Counted from the first letter of the stretch, positions 18,189-26,866 are shown. The stretch is 64,000 nt of DNA from Lachnospiraceae bacterium 28-4 (GCA_000403275.2 KE159601.1:62001-126000); one strand, 5' to 3'. The notes: generated by a model not told the origin, from the letters alone. Numbers and translations are program-made.

Positions 18189-18965
18189 TTATTTATTGAG
18201 GAATTTCTCTACTTTTCTTTTTTCAAGAAATGCCGTCATTCCTTCTTTCTGGTCATAAGATTCAAAGCAGTCGCCGAACAGTTTTTCTTCGATTACGATC
18301 GCCGCATCCATATCCACATCCAGTCCTTCATTGATCGCTTTTTTGCAGTTGCGTACTGCGATAGGAGCGTTCTTTGCAATTCCTGCCGCCATTTTTTCCG
18401 CTGCCGGCATCAGTTCTTCCTGGGTGTATACCGCATTGACAAGGCCGATGCGGAGTGCTTCGTCCGCTTTGATATTTCTTGCCGTATAAATCATCTGTTT
18501 TGCCATGCCGGCGCCTACCAGACGCGCCAGACGCTGTGTGCCGCCGAAGCCCGGAGTAATGCCAAGGCCTACTTCCGGCTGTCCGAATACGGCATTATCG
18601 GAGCAGATTCTAATATCACAGCTCATGGAAATCTCACATCCGCCGCCCAAAGCAAAACCGTTGACAGCAGCGATCACCGGGATCGGGAAGGTTTCCAGTT
18701 TGCGGAAAACATCGTTTCCTTTCTTTCCAAAAGCTTCTCCTTCCGCTTTGGTCAAAGAACTCATCTCTCCGATATCAGCGCCCGCAACAAAGGATTTCTG
18801 CCCTGCGCCTGTTAAGATCAGACATCTCACTTCGTCCAGGTTTACTTCGTCCAATGTCTTGTCCAGTTCCTCTAATACTGTCGAGTTCAATGCATTTAAT
18901 GCTTTTTCACGGCTGATCGTGATCACGCCGTAGCTGCCTTTTTGTTCGTATACAATAAATTCCAT
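18189..18965 (-). CDS. crt: 3-hydroxybutyryl-CoA dehydratase (crotonase)
   Basis: 258 residues. Dehydrates 3-hydroxybutyryl-CoA to crotonyl-CoA. Crotonase features are visible: the oxyanion-hole segments KSFVAGADIGEM and NGFALGGGCEISMSCD, and PEVGLGITPGFGGTQRL containing one catalytic Glu. AAAGGAG precedes the ATG. It is separated from hbd by 95 nt containing a GC-rich hairpin, and from thl by 246 nt containing a stronger hairpin, so mRNA levels may step along the operon. Confidence 0.95.
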   Translation of the reverse strand: MEFIVYEQKGSYGVITISREKALNALNSTVLEELDKTLDEVNLDEVRCLILTGAGQKSFVAGADIGEMSSLTKAEGEAFGKKGNDVFRKLETFPIPVIAAVNGFALGGGCEISMSCDIRICSDNAVFGQPEVGLGITPGFGGTQRLARLVGAGMAKQMIYTARNIKADEALRIGLVNAVYTQEELMPAAEKMAAGIAKNAPIAVRNCKKAINEGLDVDMDAAIVIEEKLFGDCFESYDQKEGMTAFLEKRKVEKFLNK

Positions 18966-19097
18966 TTTTGAGGCTCCTTTTCTCTTTTATTTTCCGGTCT
19001 CAAAACAATGCGTCTTGCTAATCCAGCCCAACAATGCGGCTTTGCAGAATGCCTTGCCAATACAGCCGGTATCGCACCTGACCCACTGTTCGCGGAA

Positions 19098-19127
19098 ATA
19101 AGCAGACTTAAGAAAAAGTCTGCTTAT
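19098..19127 (-). terminator. Intercistronic hairpin between thl and crt
   Basis: A perfect 12-bp stem (ATAAGCAGACTT with AAGTCTGCTTAT) and 6-nt loop in the 246-nt gap between thl and crt. The T-tract on the minus strand is short (TTATTTCC), so partial termination or mRNA processing is more likely than a full stop. The rest of the gap shows no ORF. Confidence 0.5.
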
Positions 19128-19211
19128 CCTGTTTTATTTCCTTTACGGCATCCGCTGGCATCTTCACATAATGCCTGGTTCATTGCCCTCGGGAATCATT
19201 CATCAATATTT

Positions 19212-20393
19212 TTACTCTCTCGTTACTACCGTAGCGCATCCCATGCCGCCGCCGATGCAGAGAGTTGCCAGTCCTGTCTTCGCATCCTTCGCTTCCATTT
19301 CATGAAGCAGCGTAACGAGGATACGGCAGCCGGAAGCTCCTACCGGATGTCCGAGCGCGATTGCGCCGCCGTTCGGGTTGAGCTGCTTATCCACATCGAT
19401 GCCAAGGTCTTTTCCTACTGCTACGGACTGTGCTGCAAAAGCTTCGTTTGCTTCGATAATTTCGAAGTCTTCGATCTTCATGCCTGTCTTTTCCATTACT
19501 TTCTTTGTCGCTGCCACCGGGCCGATTCCCATCACTTCCGGCCTTACGCCAGCCAGCGCGCCAGCCACATAAGTAGCCATAGGCTTAACGCCCAGTTCTT
19601 TCGCTTTTTCTTCGCTCATAACAACGATCGCTGCAGCGCCGTCGTTAATGCCGGATGCATTTCCTGCCGTAACGAATCCATTCGGATTGATCGGGCGGAG
19701 TTTCGCAAGGCCTTCTATCGTAGAACCTGCACGCGGGCCTTCGTCTACCTTGAACTCAACCATTTCTTTTTTCTTCTTTACCATAACAGGTACGATTTCC
19801 TTATCGAATGCGCCGGATTTCTGAGCAGCTTCCGCTTTCTGCTGGCTCTTCAATGCGAACTCGTCCAGTTCTTCCCTTGTCAGACCCCATTCTTCACAAA
19901 TGTTGTCTGCCGTCTTAATCATGTGATACTGGTTAAATGCATCCCAAAGAGCATCGTTTACCATGGTATCTACCAGAGTGCCGTTGTTCATTCTATAACC
20001 GAAGCGTGCATTGGGCACTGCATACGGAGCCATAGACATATTTTCCATACCGCCTGCTACTACGATGTCCGCATCCCCTGCCAGGATCATCTGCGCTGCC
20101 TGATTGACACAGTTAAGGCCGGAACCGCATACAACGTTCATGGTAACTGCCGGAACTTCGATCGGAAGCCCTGCTTTGATGGATGCCTGACGAGCTACGT
20201 TCTGTCCAAGCCCCGCCTGGATAACACATCCCATGTATACCTGATCCACCTGCTCCGGGGCAACCCCCGCCCTGTTTAAAGCTTCTTTAATTACGATAGC
20301 ACCAAGTTCTGCCGCCGGTGTCGTGCTTAAGGAACCGCCCATTGTTCCGATCGCCGTACGGCAAGCGCCTGCCAAAACTACTTTTTTTGCCAT
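19212..20393 (-). CDS. thl: Acetyl-CoA acetyltransferase (thiolase)
   Basis: 393 residues. Condenses two acetyl-CoA to acetoacetyl-CoA, the entry step of butyrate formation. Seen: [14 protein letters not shown] with the nucleophilic Cys, [38 protein letters not shown] with the catalytic His, and CIGGGMGCA with the second Cys. Start at ATG 20393, seven nt after GGAGGAG; the in-frame ATG at 20408 overlaps that site. First gene of the operon, directly behind a promoter with a Rex-like operator. The 423-residue plus-strand ORF over it is a shadow. Confidence 0.96.
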   Translation of the reverse strand: MAKKVVLAGACRTAIGTMGGSLSTTPAAELGAIVIKEALNRAGVAPEQVDQVYMGCVIQAGLGQNVARQASIKAGLPIEVPAVTMNVVCGSGLNCVNQAAQMILAGDADIVVAGGMENMSMAPYAVPNARFGYRMNNGTLVDTMVNDALWDAFNQYHMIKTADNICEEWGLTREELDEFALKSQQKAEAAQKSGAFDKEIVPVMVKKKKEMVEFKVDEGPRAGSTIEGLAKLRPINPNGFVTAGNASGINDGAAAIVVMSEEKAKELGVKPMATYVAGALAGVRPEVMGIGPVAATKKVMEKTGMKIEDFEIIEANEAFAAQSVAVGKDLGIDVDKQLNPNGGAIALGHPVGASGCRILVTLLHEMEAKDAKTGLATLCIGGGMGCATVVTRE

Positions 20394-20436
20394 TGTTCTC
20401 TCCTCCATATATATGCTTTACGGTTAATTGCAATGA

Positions 20437-20454
20437 TTGTTAATTTTTTATCAT
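20437..20454. promoter_or_regulatory. Rex-like operator in the thl leader
   Basis: TTGTTAA-TTTT-TTATCAT on the plus strand matches 12 of 14 positions of the Rex consensus TTGTTAA-N4-TTAACAA, one half-site being perfect. It lies about 8-25 nt after the predicted start, where a roadblock repressor would sit. A larger inverted repeat (GCAATGAT...ATCATTGC) frames it. Confidence 0.6.
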
Positions 20455-20468
20455 TGCCCATTGTTCTT

Positions 20469-20497
20469 ATTATATCATAGGGCTTTTCTTTTTGCAA
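20469..20497 (-). promoter_or_regulatory. Promoter of the thl-crt-hbd-bcd-etfBA operon
   Basis: On the minus strand TTGCAA (20497-20492), 17-nt spacer and a consensus TATAAT (20474-20469). Confidence 0.8.
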
Positions 20498-20514
20498 CGA
20501 TTATGGTATTATCT

Positions 20515-20544
20515 TTGGTCTTTTGGACGAAAGATTTTTACAAT
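20515..20544 (+). promoter_or_regulatory. Promoter candidate of the response regulator gene
   Basis: TTGGTC (20515-20520), 18 nt, TACAAT (20539-20544). A second candidate lies just downstream inside a block also found upstream of the toxin-antitoxin pair at 25.9 kb. Confidence 0.45.
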
Positions 20545-20594
20545 GGTTGCTTTTTTTTAAATAGTGGGGCAAAATATGAATCATGATAAAAATG
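20528..20594 (+). repeat. 65-bp block shared with 25845-25910
   Basis: GAAAGATTTTTACAATGGTT and the following ~45 bp align with the region upstream of the antitoxin gene at 25942 with scattered differences. Both copies sit just before a start region and contain a TTGyTT-17-nAAAT or TACAAT promoter-like pair, so this is a shared promoter module or a recombined boundary. Confidence 0.55.
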
Positions 20595-20626
20595 TAAACA
20601 TAACAGCACCCAAAAGGAATGATTTC

Positions 20627-21295
20627 ATGGCAAACATTTTAATTGTAGAAGATGAAAAGAATATGCAGGATATTATTGCCGAATATATGAAAAAAGGCGG
20701 GCATACCTGCTTTACCGCGGATGACGGTATAGACGCCTTAATGATATTGAAAAGCAATCCGATGGATTTAATGATCTTGGATATTATGATGCCCCATATT
20801 GACGGCTTTGCTGTTTGTAAAATGGCACGGGAAATGAGCAGCATGCCAATTATCATGCTGACAGCCAAAAGCGAAGAAAGCGACAAACTAAAGGGTTATG
20901 AATATGGTGCCGATGATTACACAACAAAACCTTTCAGTCCTAAAGTCTTGCTGGCTAAAGTGAATGCCCTGCTCCGCCGTTCTTCCGCTGCACCGTTAGA
21001 TGTACGGAGCATTGGAAAAATTTCTGTTATGCCTTCCTCACGTAAAGTATTTTTGGATGGGAAGGAAATCGCCCTTACTCACAAAGAATACGAATTGCTT
21101 TATTTTTTTATGATGAATCCCGGACATATTTTTACCCGCGAACAGTTGCTGAATAGAATTTGGGGCTACGATTTTGAAGGGACTACCCGTACTGTAGATA
21201 CACATATCAAAACACTGCGGCAAAAGCTTGGGAGTGAGGGAAAACATATTGTAACGCTTATCCGTTCCGGTTACAAATTAGAGGAGACATTATGA
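20627..21295 (+). CDS. OmpR-family response regulator
   Basis: 222 residues. Receiver domain (about 1-115) with the acidic pair VEDE, the phospho-acceptor Asp in LMILDIMMP, the Thr in IIMLTAKSE, and Lys in TTKPFSPK. The C-terminal winged helix (about 130-220) has the family ending RTVDTHIKTLRQKLG. Start at ATG 20627, with AAAGGAA 8 nt upstream. The kinase gene overlaps its stop (ATGA), so the pair is translationally coupled; the likely targets are the ABC exporter genes just downstream. Confidence 0.92.
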   Translation: MANILIVEDEKNMQDIIAEYMKKGGHTCFTADDGIDALMILKSNPMDLMILDIMMPHIDGFAVCKMAREMSSMPIIMLTAKSEESDKLKGYEYGADDYTTKPFSPKVLLAKVNALLRRSSAAPLDVRSIGKISVMPSSRKVFLDGKEIALTHKEYELLYFFMMNPGHIFTREQLLNRIWGYDFEGTTRTVDTHIKTLRQKLGSEGKHIVTLIRSGYKLEETL

Positions 21296-22368
21296 AAAAT
21301 AGTGATAATTTAAGTCTTCATTCCATACGAAAGAAAATACTTTTCATGTCCAAAATGATTGGCGCTGTCCTTGTTCTTTCCTATATATTTTCAACGAAAC
21401 TGCCGTTTTCTCCAAACATTTCATTTTCTATTTGGACTGTCTTTGTAGTGTTGTTGATTTTTGCTGTTGATTTTCTGATGAGCTGTTTTATCTCAAAACC
21501 TGTTGCTGACTTAGAACTGGCAGCAAAAAGAATGGCTGATTTAGACTTTTCCTCTCCATGTGACATTGTGACCAACGATGAATTTGGACGGCTTTCCGCA
21601 AGCCTTAATTCCATGGCTGAAAATTTGCAAAAAGCTCTTATAAAGTTAGAAGCAGCAAATCAACAGCTTGAAAAAGATGTTGAACAGGAACGCCTGTTGC
21701 TAGCAGAGCGCAAAGAGCTGGCAGATCGTTTATCCCATGAAATGAAAACCCCTTTAGGGATTATCAGAGCCTATGCGGAGGGTTATCAGGATGAAGATAA
21801 TGAGATGAAAAAGCAAAAATATGCAGAAATAATCATATCTGAAACAGAACGGATGGATCATATGATTACTGCTTTATTGGATTTATCTGCATTAGAAACC
21901 GGGGCTGTGCAGCTTGCCCCAGAACGTTTTGATTTTGTCGAACTTCTGGAAACAGTCGCCGGGCGGTTACTGATTGACATACCCAACGTTAATTTTGAAT
22001 TGCAGTATGAACTTCCTGATTATAAAGTTTATGTTGATACAGATAAGATTCGTATGGAGCAGGTCTTAAACAATCTTATTGTCAATGCCAAAAAGAACGT
22101 AAGGCCGGAAGGCATTTTAAAACTAAGCCTTTCAGACGAAAACGGACTCTTGCATTTTTCTGTATATAATCAAGGTGATACGATTCCAAGCGAAAAGCTG
22201 AAAAAGATTTGGACAAAATTTTATCGGGATCATCGTTCCAAATACAGCGGCTCCGGGTTGGGGCTTGCGATTGTCGCACAAATTTTATCTATGCAGGAAT
22301 TAAGCTATGGTGCAAAAAATCTTGCGGATGGCGTCCAATTTTATTTTTCCATACCTACTATTAAATAG
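21292..22368 (+). CDS. Sensor histidine kinase
   Basis: 358 residues. Two N-terminal membrane helices (about 15-33 and 42-62) with almost no outer loop, then a HAMP region, the H-box ADRLSHEMKTPLG with the phosphorylated His, and an ATPase domain with NNLIVNAKKN and GSGLGLAIVAQIL. The minimal sensor loop resembles intramembrane-sensing kinases that guard against cell-wall antibiotics through a partner ABC transporter, which fits the neighbouring genes. That role is inference. Confidence 0.9.
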   Translation: MKNSDNLSLHSIRKKILFMSKMIGAVLVLSYIFSTKLPFSPNISFSIWTVFVVLLIFAVDFLMSCFISKPVADLELAAKRMADLDFSSPCDIVTNDEFGRLSASLNSMAENLQKALIKLEAANQQLEKDVEQERLLLAERKELADRLSHEMKTPLGIIRAYAEGYQDEDNEMKKQKYAEIIISETERMDHMITALLDLSALETGAVQLAPERFDFVELLETVAGRLLIDIPNVNFELQYELPDYKVYVDTDKIRMEQVLNNLIVNAKKNVRPEGILKLSLSDENGLLHFSVYNQGDTIPSEKLKKIWTKFYRDHRSKYSGSGLGLAIVAQILSMQELSYGAKNLADGVQFYFSIPTIK

Positions 22369-22389
22369 GATCATCTGTTTACCTTTTGT

Positions 22390-22426
22390 GGTTCTGCTTT
22401 TGAATGAGCGCAGAACCATTTTTATT
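22390..22426 (+). terminator. Terminator after the two-component pair
   Basis: An 8-bp stem (GGTTCTGC with GCAGAACC), 12-nt loop, then ATTTTTATT, 22 nt after the kinase stop. The ABC genes therefore need their own promoter or read-through. Confidence 0.75.
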
Positions 22427-22495
22427 AAGCCGGCCCGCGAAGCGTGGCAGCGTTTGTTACAATAAGCTGGCTCGCAAAGCGTGGCAGCGTTTGTT
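22427..22495 (+). repeat. Two 32-bp direct repeats before the ABC operon
   Basis: Units at 22427-22458 and 22464-22495 differ at three positions and share GCGTGGCAGCGTTTGTT. They lie in the 290-nt gap between the terminator and the ABC ATPase gene. A further short repeat (ACTTCAC and TTCACACCAA variants, 22496-22540) follows. No ORF is seen in the gap. Confidence 0.6.
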
Positions 22496-22658
22496 TCACA
22501 CCAACTTCACACCAATCTCACCCCGACTTCACCTCATTTCCTTACCTTCATAATACGAAAGTAATTTCTATTCCTTTCAAGATCAAATCTATGAAATGGC
22601 GGAACAAGCGCCAACAGGAAAAGAAAAACAGCCAGAGCGGAAAATGGAGGGATGATGA

Positions 22659-23507
22659 ATGATTGAAGTCAAAAATCTGACTTTTTCTTACGGAAAGGAT
22701 AAGCAAGTCCTTCATGGTTTAAATTTTACGGTAGGTGATGGTGAAATCTTTGGATTTCTGGGGCCGAATGGTTCCGGCAAGTCAACAACGCAAAAAATCC
22801 TCACTGGAATTTTGAAGGGGCATGGCGGTAAAGTATCACTGTTTGGACAGGATATTGCTACAGCACATACGCAGGATTTTTTTCAGAAGATAGGTGTTTT
22901 ATTTGAATTTCCCTATCTGTATGCAAACCTGAGCGCTATTGACAATCTCAAATATTTTTCTTCTTTTTATCCGTCAGGGCAGTTACGGGATATAGAAGAA
23001 GTGTTGGAAGAACTGGAGTTTCAGCCAGATTTTCTCAGAAAACCGGTTTCTTCCTGCTCAAAAGGGATGCGGCAGCGTGTAAGTATGGCAAGGGTGCTTG
23101 TAAGCAATCCCAAACTGTTATTTTTGGATGAGCCAACCAGCGGACTTGACCCTTCTGGTGCGGTTTTGTTCCGCAGGATTATAGAGAAAGAACGCCGGAA
23201 AGGAACTACCGTGTTTTTAACCACGCATAATATGCTGGATGCCGACCTGTTATGCGATCGGGTGGCTTTTATCTCAAGCGGAAATATTGCTGTCTTAGAT
23301 ACCCCGAAAAAGCTGAAAGAGAAAAACGGCAGCCAGCGTGTTACGATCTCTTATCTGAATCAGGGGAAGCGGGAAGAAAAAACAATCGAAACCCCGGAAT
23401 TGGAAGCAGGTATTCCTTTCCCGCATGATGAAATCATCAGCATTCATTCGGAAGAACCGACTTTAGAAGATATGTTTATCCAATATACAGGAAGGGGGCT
23501 GTCCTGA
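22659..23507 (+). CDS. ABC transporter ATP-binding protein
   Basis: 282 residues, one nucleotide-binding domain. Walker A GPNGSGKST, signature CSKGMRQRVSMARVL, Walker B LLFLDEPTSGLDPSG and the switch His in FLTTHNM are intact. The C-terminal 60 residues are the accessory region usual in drug- or bacteriocin-efflux ATPases. ATG overlaps a TGAATGA context directly after GGAGGGATGATGA. Its stop overlaps the first permease start, so the three genes form a tight operon, probably controlled by the upstream two-component system. Confidence 0.9.
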   Translation: MIEVKNLTFSYGKDKQVLHGLNFTVGDGEIFGFLGPNGSGKSTTQKILTGILKGHGGKVSLFGQDIATAHTQDFFQKIGVLFEFPYLYANLSAIDNLKYFSSFYPSGQLRDIEEVLEELEFQPDFLRKPVSSCSKGMRQRVSMARVLVSNPKLLFLDEPTSGLDPSGAVLFRRIIEKERRKGTTVFLTTHNMLDADLLCDRVAFISSGNIAVLDTPKKLKEKNGSQRVTISYLNQGKREEKTIETPELEAGIPFPHDEIISIHSEEPTLEDMFIQYTGRGLS

Positions 23508-24502
23508 TGTGGAAACATTTTTGCTCCCTGTTCAAAAAAGATTGTCAAATGATGATTTCCGGAAAATTTTTTCTGCTTGCACTTGGCTCTTTGCTCCTTT
23601 ACACACTATTTATTAACTTCGGGTATGTCAAGTTTATGAAGGCCGAATTGTACCATGTGTATCTGTATGACCCACAGGGTACGCAGAGGCAGGTATCCGG
23701 CATGGTTTTTCCTGTAACATCATTGGAAGAATTAGATAAATCTCTTGCTACAGACACAACCGGCGTCGGGATAGATGCCAGTTCCGGTACGCCAAACATT
23801 ATTCTTTATTATGGAAGTGAAAAAGTTGACAGGCATCGGGCTGACTATGCACGCTCGCTTTTGCATCCGGATAATGGATATACCGCTAAAATAGTGGGAA
23901 CAAATACACCGGAATTAAAACAGCGGAAAGAAATTTCCTGCGAACTGCTATTTATTGAGATTGTTGCCGTTGGATTTTTAGGGATTGCTTCGGTATTGTT
24001 TAAAGAAAAGCAAATGGGGGTTATCCGTGTCCATGCAGTCCTTCCCTTAAAAAGGAGCTTATTTATCCTGTCAAAAATAGCGGTTTTCCTATTGTCGGAT
24101 TTATTATTTGCGGCATTGATGACTATATGCAATGTGGGATTTACGGATGCAATTCCTATTTTACCTGCTATATTAGTGCAGACTGCCATTTTATCTCTTA
24201 TTATGGCACTGGCGGGGTTCGGCTGTACGATGCTGCTAAATGATTTCAAACAATTTTCACTCGTCTACCTGGTAATCGCTATTTTTGCAGCAACACCTGT
24301 ATTTTTGGCGGCGAATACTTCCATAAAAATGAAATGGATCGGCTGGCATCCATTCTATCAAATTTATATGGGATTGAAAAATGCCTATTTTGGAACACCT
24401 GTCACGGCTCCTATTTATTACATTGGTTCTGCCTGTGGAATTGCTGCCCTGTTTTTAATGATACAAGCTGCGTTTCATAAGGAAACGGGAAAGGAGGAAT
24501 AA
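23507..24502 (+). CDS. ABC-2 type permease, first of two
   Basis: 331 residues. One N-terminal helix (about 20-40), an extracytoplasmic domain of about 130 residues, then five C-terminal helices. This layout and the two-permease, one-ATPase operon match three-gene exporters such as the Rv2686c-Rv2688c type and lantibiotic-immunity transporters; the substrate cannot be assigned. The start overlaps the ATPase stop by one base (TGATG). Confidence 0.82.
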   Translation: MWKHFCSLFKKDCQMMISGKFFLLALGSLLLYTLFINFGYVKFMKAELYHVYLYDPQGTQRQVSGMVFPVTSLEELDKSLATDTTGVGIDASSGTPNIILYYGSEKVDRHRADYARSLLHPDNGYTAKIVGTNTPELKQRKEISCELLFIEIVAVGFLGIASVLFKEKQMGVIRVHAVLPLKRSLFILSKIAVFLLSDLLFAALMTICNVGFTDAIPILPAILVQTAILSLIMALAGFGCTMLLNDFKQFSLVYLVIAIFAATPVFLAANTSIKMKWIGWHPFYQIYMGLKNAYFGTPVTAPIYYIGSACGIAALFLMIQAAFHKETGKEE

Positions 24503-24504
24503 TA

Positions 24505-25506
24505 ATGGGGGGATTGATTTACCAGCTTAAAAGTATCTGGAAAGACAAATTCTGCATCATGTCTTTTCTCTTGCCGATCATAGTTGCTTTTGTCCTGAAT
24601 TTTGTCGGGATGATCGATTTTTCTACGCTGAGTGAATTTCATTTTGGCGTATTGCAGGATGACCTGCCTGCACAAACTGTTCTCTGGCTAGAACGGTATG
24701 GTTCTGTAACCGAATATAAAACGCAGGAGGAATTAAGGGCTGCTGTCAATGAACCCTCTACAAACCTGATAGGCATAGAAGCCGAAGGAAACGGTATTCA
24801 AACAATGCTTTCCGGTGATGAAATGGACTTATGGCGCCAAACTGCTGACACGCTTCCTTCCTTATACATGGAATGCGAAAATACAGAGGAAATAAAAGCC
24901 ACAGTTTTAGACCGCCCGGATTTCATGGAAGGGTTCCAAAATATATTTATTGCCGCAACGCTGATTGTCGCAATGTTTATGGGCTGCACCTTTAATGCAA
25001 TGAGCATGATCGAAGAAAAGGAAAATGGCGTTGCACTGGTCAATCAGATCTTACCTATGAAACGCAGCCAGTACATTGTCCAAAAAATTTTTGTCGGATT
25101 TGTCTGCGGAGGTCTGTCTGCCGTCCTCACGGCCTGCCTTTGTTTCCGAGCGACTCCCCGGAACACGCTCCTCATGCTGGCGCTGATTATTCTTTCGGCG
25201 TTTGCAGCTGCATTGGCTGGTTTATTTATTGGCAGATTTTCTGAAAGCCTTATGTCGGGTGTTGTTTATATCAAGATCGTACTGATCGTATTTATCGCCG
25301 TGCCGCTGTTATCTTATCTATTAGGGGCAGACGGTTTCGCTTTGGTATTCTGCTACCTTATTCCGTCTAATGCAACCTTTGAAGGAATTATGAGTTTGGC
25401 AAGCGGTACGGAACAAGTGGTTATAAAAGATATATTTATTCTTATGGCACATTGCCTTGTTTGGTTTCTGATTTATCTGTCCATTTCTAAACAGAAAAAC
25501 TTGTAG
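24505..25506 (+). CDS. ABC-2 type permease, second of two
   Basis: 333 residues with the same topology as its upstream neighbour: one N-terminal helix, an outer domain (about 35-150) and a C-terminal membrane block. An AAAGGAGGAATAATA site lies inside the end of the preceding gene, two nt between stop and start. Likely heterodimer partner of the 331-residue permease. The stop is followed by the upstream region of the disrupted phosphatase gene. Confidence 0.82.
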   Translation: MGGLIYQLKSIWKDKFCIMSFLLPIIVAFVLNFVGMIDFSTLSEFHFGVLQDDLPAQTVLWLERYGSVTEYKTQEELRAAVNEPSTNLIGIEAEGNGIQTMLSGDEMDLWRQTADTLPSLYMECENTEEIKATVLDRPDFMEGFQNIFIAATLIVAMFMGCTFNAMSMIEEKENGVALVNQILPMKRSQYIVQKIFVGFVCGGLSAVLTACLCFRATPRNTLLMLALIILSAFAAALAGLFIGRFSESLMSGVVYIKIVLIVFIAVPLLSYLLGADGFALVFCYLIPSNATFEGIMSLASGTEQVVIKDIFILMAHCLVWFLIYLSISKQKNL

Positions 25507-25608
25507 TGTAAAATCAGCTTTGATATGGTACAATGAATAAGCCAGATCAAGGCTCTTCCCACTAGATTATGAAAGGATAAATCCAAGATGATAAAAATAT
25601 TATTTGTG

Positions 25609-25624
25609 TGCCACGGCAATATCT
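25609..25624 (+). other. Left att core
   Basis: TGCCACGGCAATATCT, identical to 27629-27644. Upstream of the core the two copies differ at three of 20 positions; downstream they diverge completely, so exchange occurred within this block. Confidence 0.75.
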
Positions 25625-25681
25625 TGAAGAATCCCACAAAAGCCTGTAAAACCAATGCTTTTACGGAGAGAAAAGGCGCTT

Positions 25682-25701
25682 ACTACACCACTACTACACC
25701 A
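25682..25701 (+). repeat. Left arm-type repeats
   Basis: Two copies of ACTACACCA at 25682-25690 and 25693-25701. The same nonamer recurs at the right end, the pattern expected for binding of an integrase N-terminal domain. Confidence 0.65.
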
Positions 25702-25844
25702 TTTTTGGAAGAGCCTTGAAATGACATTGCTTATAGCTAAATAAATATGTTTATAAGGTGGCAGTTTTCTTCATGGAAAGGGAACTGCCATTTGCCTTAA
25801 AAAATTCAACTACATTTTTGCATAATACATAGTAATTTAATGAA

Positions 25845-25910
25845 GAAAGATTTTTAACAGTGGTTGTTTTTTGGGGAATAGTAGAGTACAATATGGATAA
25901 TGATAAAGTT
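25845..25910 (+). repeat. Second copy of the 65-bp shared block
   Basis: Aligns with 20528-20594. This copy contains TTGTTT (25864-25869), 17 nt and TACAAT (25887-25892), a good promoter for the toxin-antitoxin operon. Confidence 0.55.
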
Positions 25911-25941
25911 AAGATAAAATATTGATAAGGAGTGAACGCTT

Positions 25942-26202
25942 ATGTTACAGATTAGACCTGTTTCAGATTTGAGAAATAAGTTCCCAGATATTGAGAAAAT
26001 TGTAAATGCGGGTGAACCGGTATATTTAACAAAAAACGGATATGGAGCAATGGTGGTGCTTAGTCTTGAAGAATATTCAAAGTTGACGGATGGTGTTGAA
26101 GCTGCATTAGATAAAGCAGATAGGTTTGCGGCAGAAAATGATACAAGGATGAGCCATGAGGAAGTTTTTGGAGGACTACGGAGGAAGATAAATGTTCAGT
26201 AA
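25942..26202 (+). CDS. Phd/YefM-family antitoxin
   Basis: 86 residues. The N-terminal half follows the Phd/YefM DNA-binding fold (IRPVSDLRNKFPDI, VYLTKNGYGAMVVLSLEEY); the charged C-terminal half would wrap the toxin. AAGGAG lies 9 nt before the ATG. The toxin gene overlaps its end by 11 nt, the normal coupling for such operons. Probably autoregulates the promoter at 25864-25892. Carried as cargo of the integrative element. Confidence 0.88.
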   Translation: MLQIRPVSDLRNKFPDIEKIVNAGEPVYLTKNGYGAMVVLSLEEYSKLTDGVEAALDKADRFAAENDTRMSHEEVFGGLRRKINVQ

Positions 26203-26521
26203 AAAGTACAGATTGAGCTATCTGCCACTTTTTTATGAGGATCTTGATGAAAAAGTAACCTATATTGCAGAGAAACTGAAGAATCCAAAAGCGGCAAATG
26301 ACTTATTGGATAAGGTAGAGTCTGCTATTATGGAGCGACTTCCAGTGGCTGAATCTTTTGAACCATATCATTCTGTCAGGGAGCGTAGATATTCTTATTA
26401 TCGTATTTATGTGGATAATTATATAATTTACTATGTGGTAATTGATGATGATCCGAATGATTTGGTTATGGAAGTTAGAAGGTTTCTTTACAATGGACAG
26501 AATCGGGATAATATGGTGTAG
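26192..26521 (+). CDS. RelE/ParE-family toxin
   Basis: 109 residues. Fits the RelE/ParE superfamily: an N-terminal strand-helix (YRLSYLPLFYEDLDEKVTYI), a middle helix, and the basic strand RERRYSYYRIYVDNYIIYYVV with the C-terminal VRRFLYNGQN. Members either cut ribosome-bound mRNA or poison gyrase; the sequence does not decide which. It appears full length, so this module is the only complete toxin-antitoxin pair in the region. Its stop codon lies within TGGTGTAGT, an inverted copy of the element's arm repeat, perhaps by chance. Confidence 0.87.
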   Translation: MFSKKYRLSYLPLFYEDLDEKVTYIAEKLKNPKAANDLLDKVESAIMERLPVAESFEPYHSVRERRYSYYRIYVDNYIIYYVVIDDDPNDLVMEVRRFLYNGQNRDNMV

Positions 26522-26629
26522 TAATAATTGATGCAATGAAGGCTGATTGTTGGTTATGACCTCAATATAATGCCTTAAGATTATAAAAAGGAAAAATTAT
26601 TTTTACAAAAATAAAGGCGGTAAACAACA

Positions 26630-26866
26630 ATGAATAAAGAGAAGGCTTTACAAGGGATTGAAGCTTTAATTCAAGATGGAAATAATGTATTGAAAACAAT
26701 GCGAAATAGCGAGCTGGGCGGAACATATGTAGATAGTGCTATATATAATAGTTGGCTGGCGAAGGCAATAGCGTTTTTGAAACTATTTTGGGAAGATGAT
26801 AATGAGTTTGTAAAAGGATTGCAAAAATCTCATCAAAGTATTATGATGAATTTGTCGTACTATTAG
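26630..26866 (+). CDS. Small protein, likely truncated by a deletion
   Basis: 78 residues, not recognised. It is acidic and helical in appearance (EALIQDGNNVLKTMRNS, SWLAKAIAFLKLFWEDDNEF). The last dozen residues overlap integrase coding sequence in another frame, so its original C-terminus was probably lost when a deletion joined it to the recombinase. AAAGGCGG precedes the start. Confidence 0.5.
   Translation: MNKEKALQGIEALIQDGNNVLKTMRNSELGGTYVDSAIYNSWLAKAIAFLKLFWEDDNEFVKGLQKSHQSIMMNLSYY

Larger units (their letters stand above)
25588..25719 (+). pseudogene. 5' fragment of a low-molecular-weight protein tyrosine phosphatase gene, left integration site
   Basis: The first twelve codons read MIKILFVCHGNI, identical in protein to the start of the intact gene at 27608. 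After AATATCT the frame enters unrelated sequence and stops at 25719. This is the host gene's original 5' end, cut off by insertion of the element to the right. It keeps the native upstream region, including AAAGGATAAATCC before the ATG. Confidence 0.8.

Noticed and set aside
19008-20279. 423-residue plus-strand ORF over thl
   Set aside because: Antisense to thiolase, no family motifs, unnatural composition.
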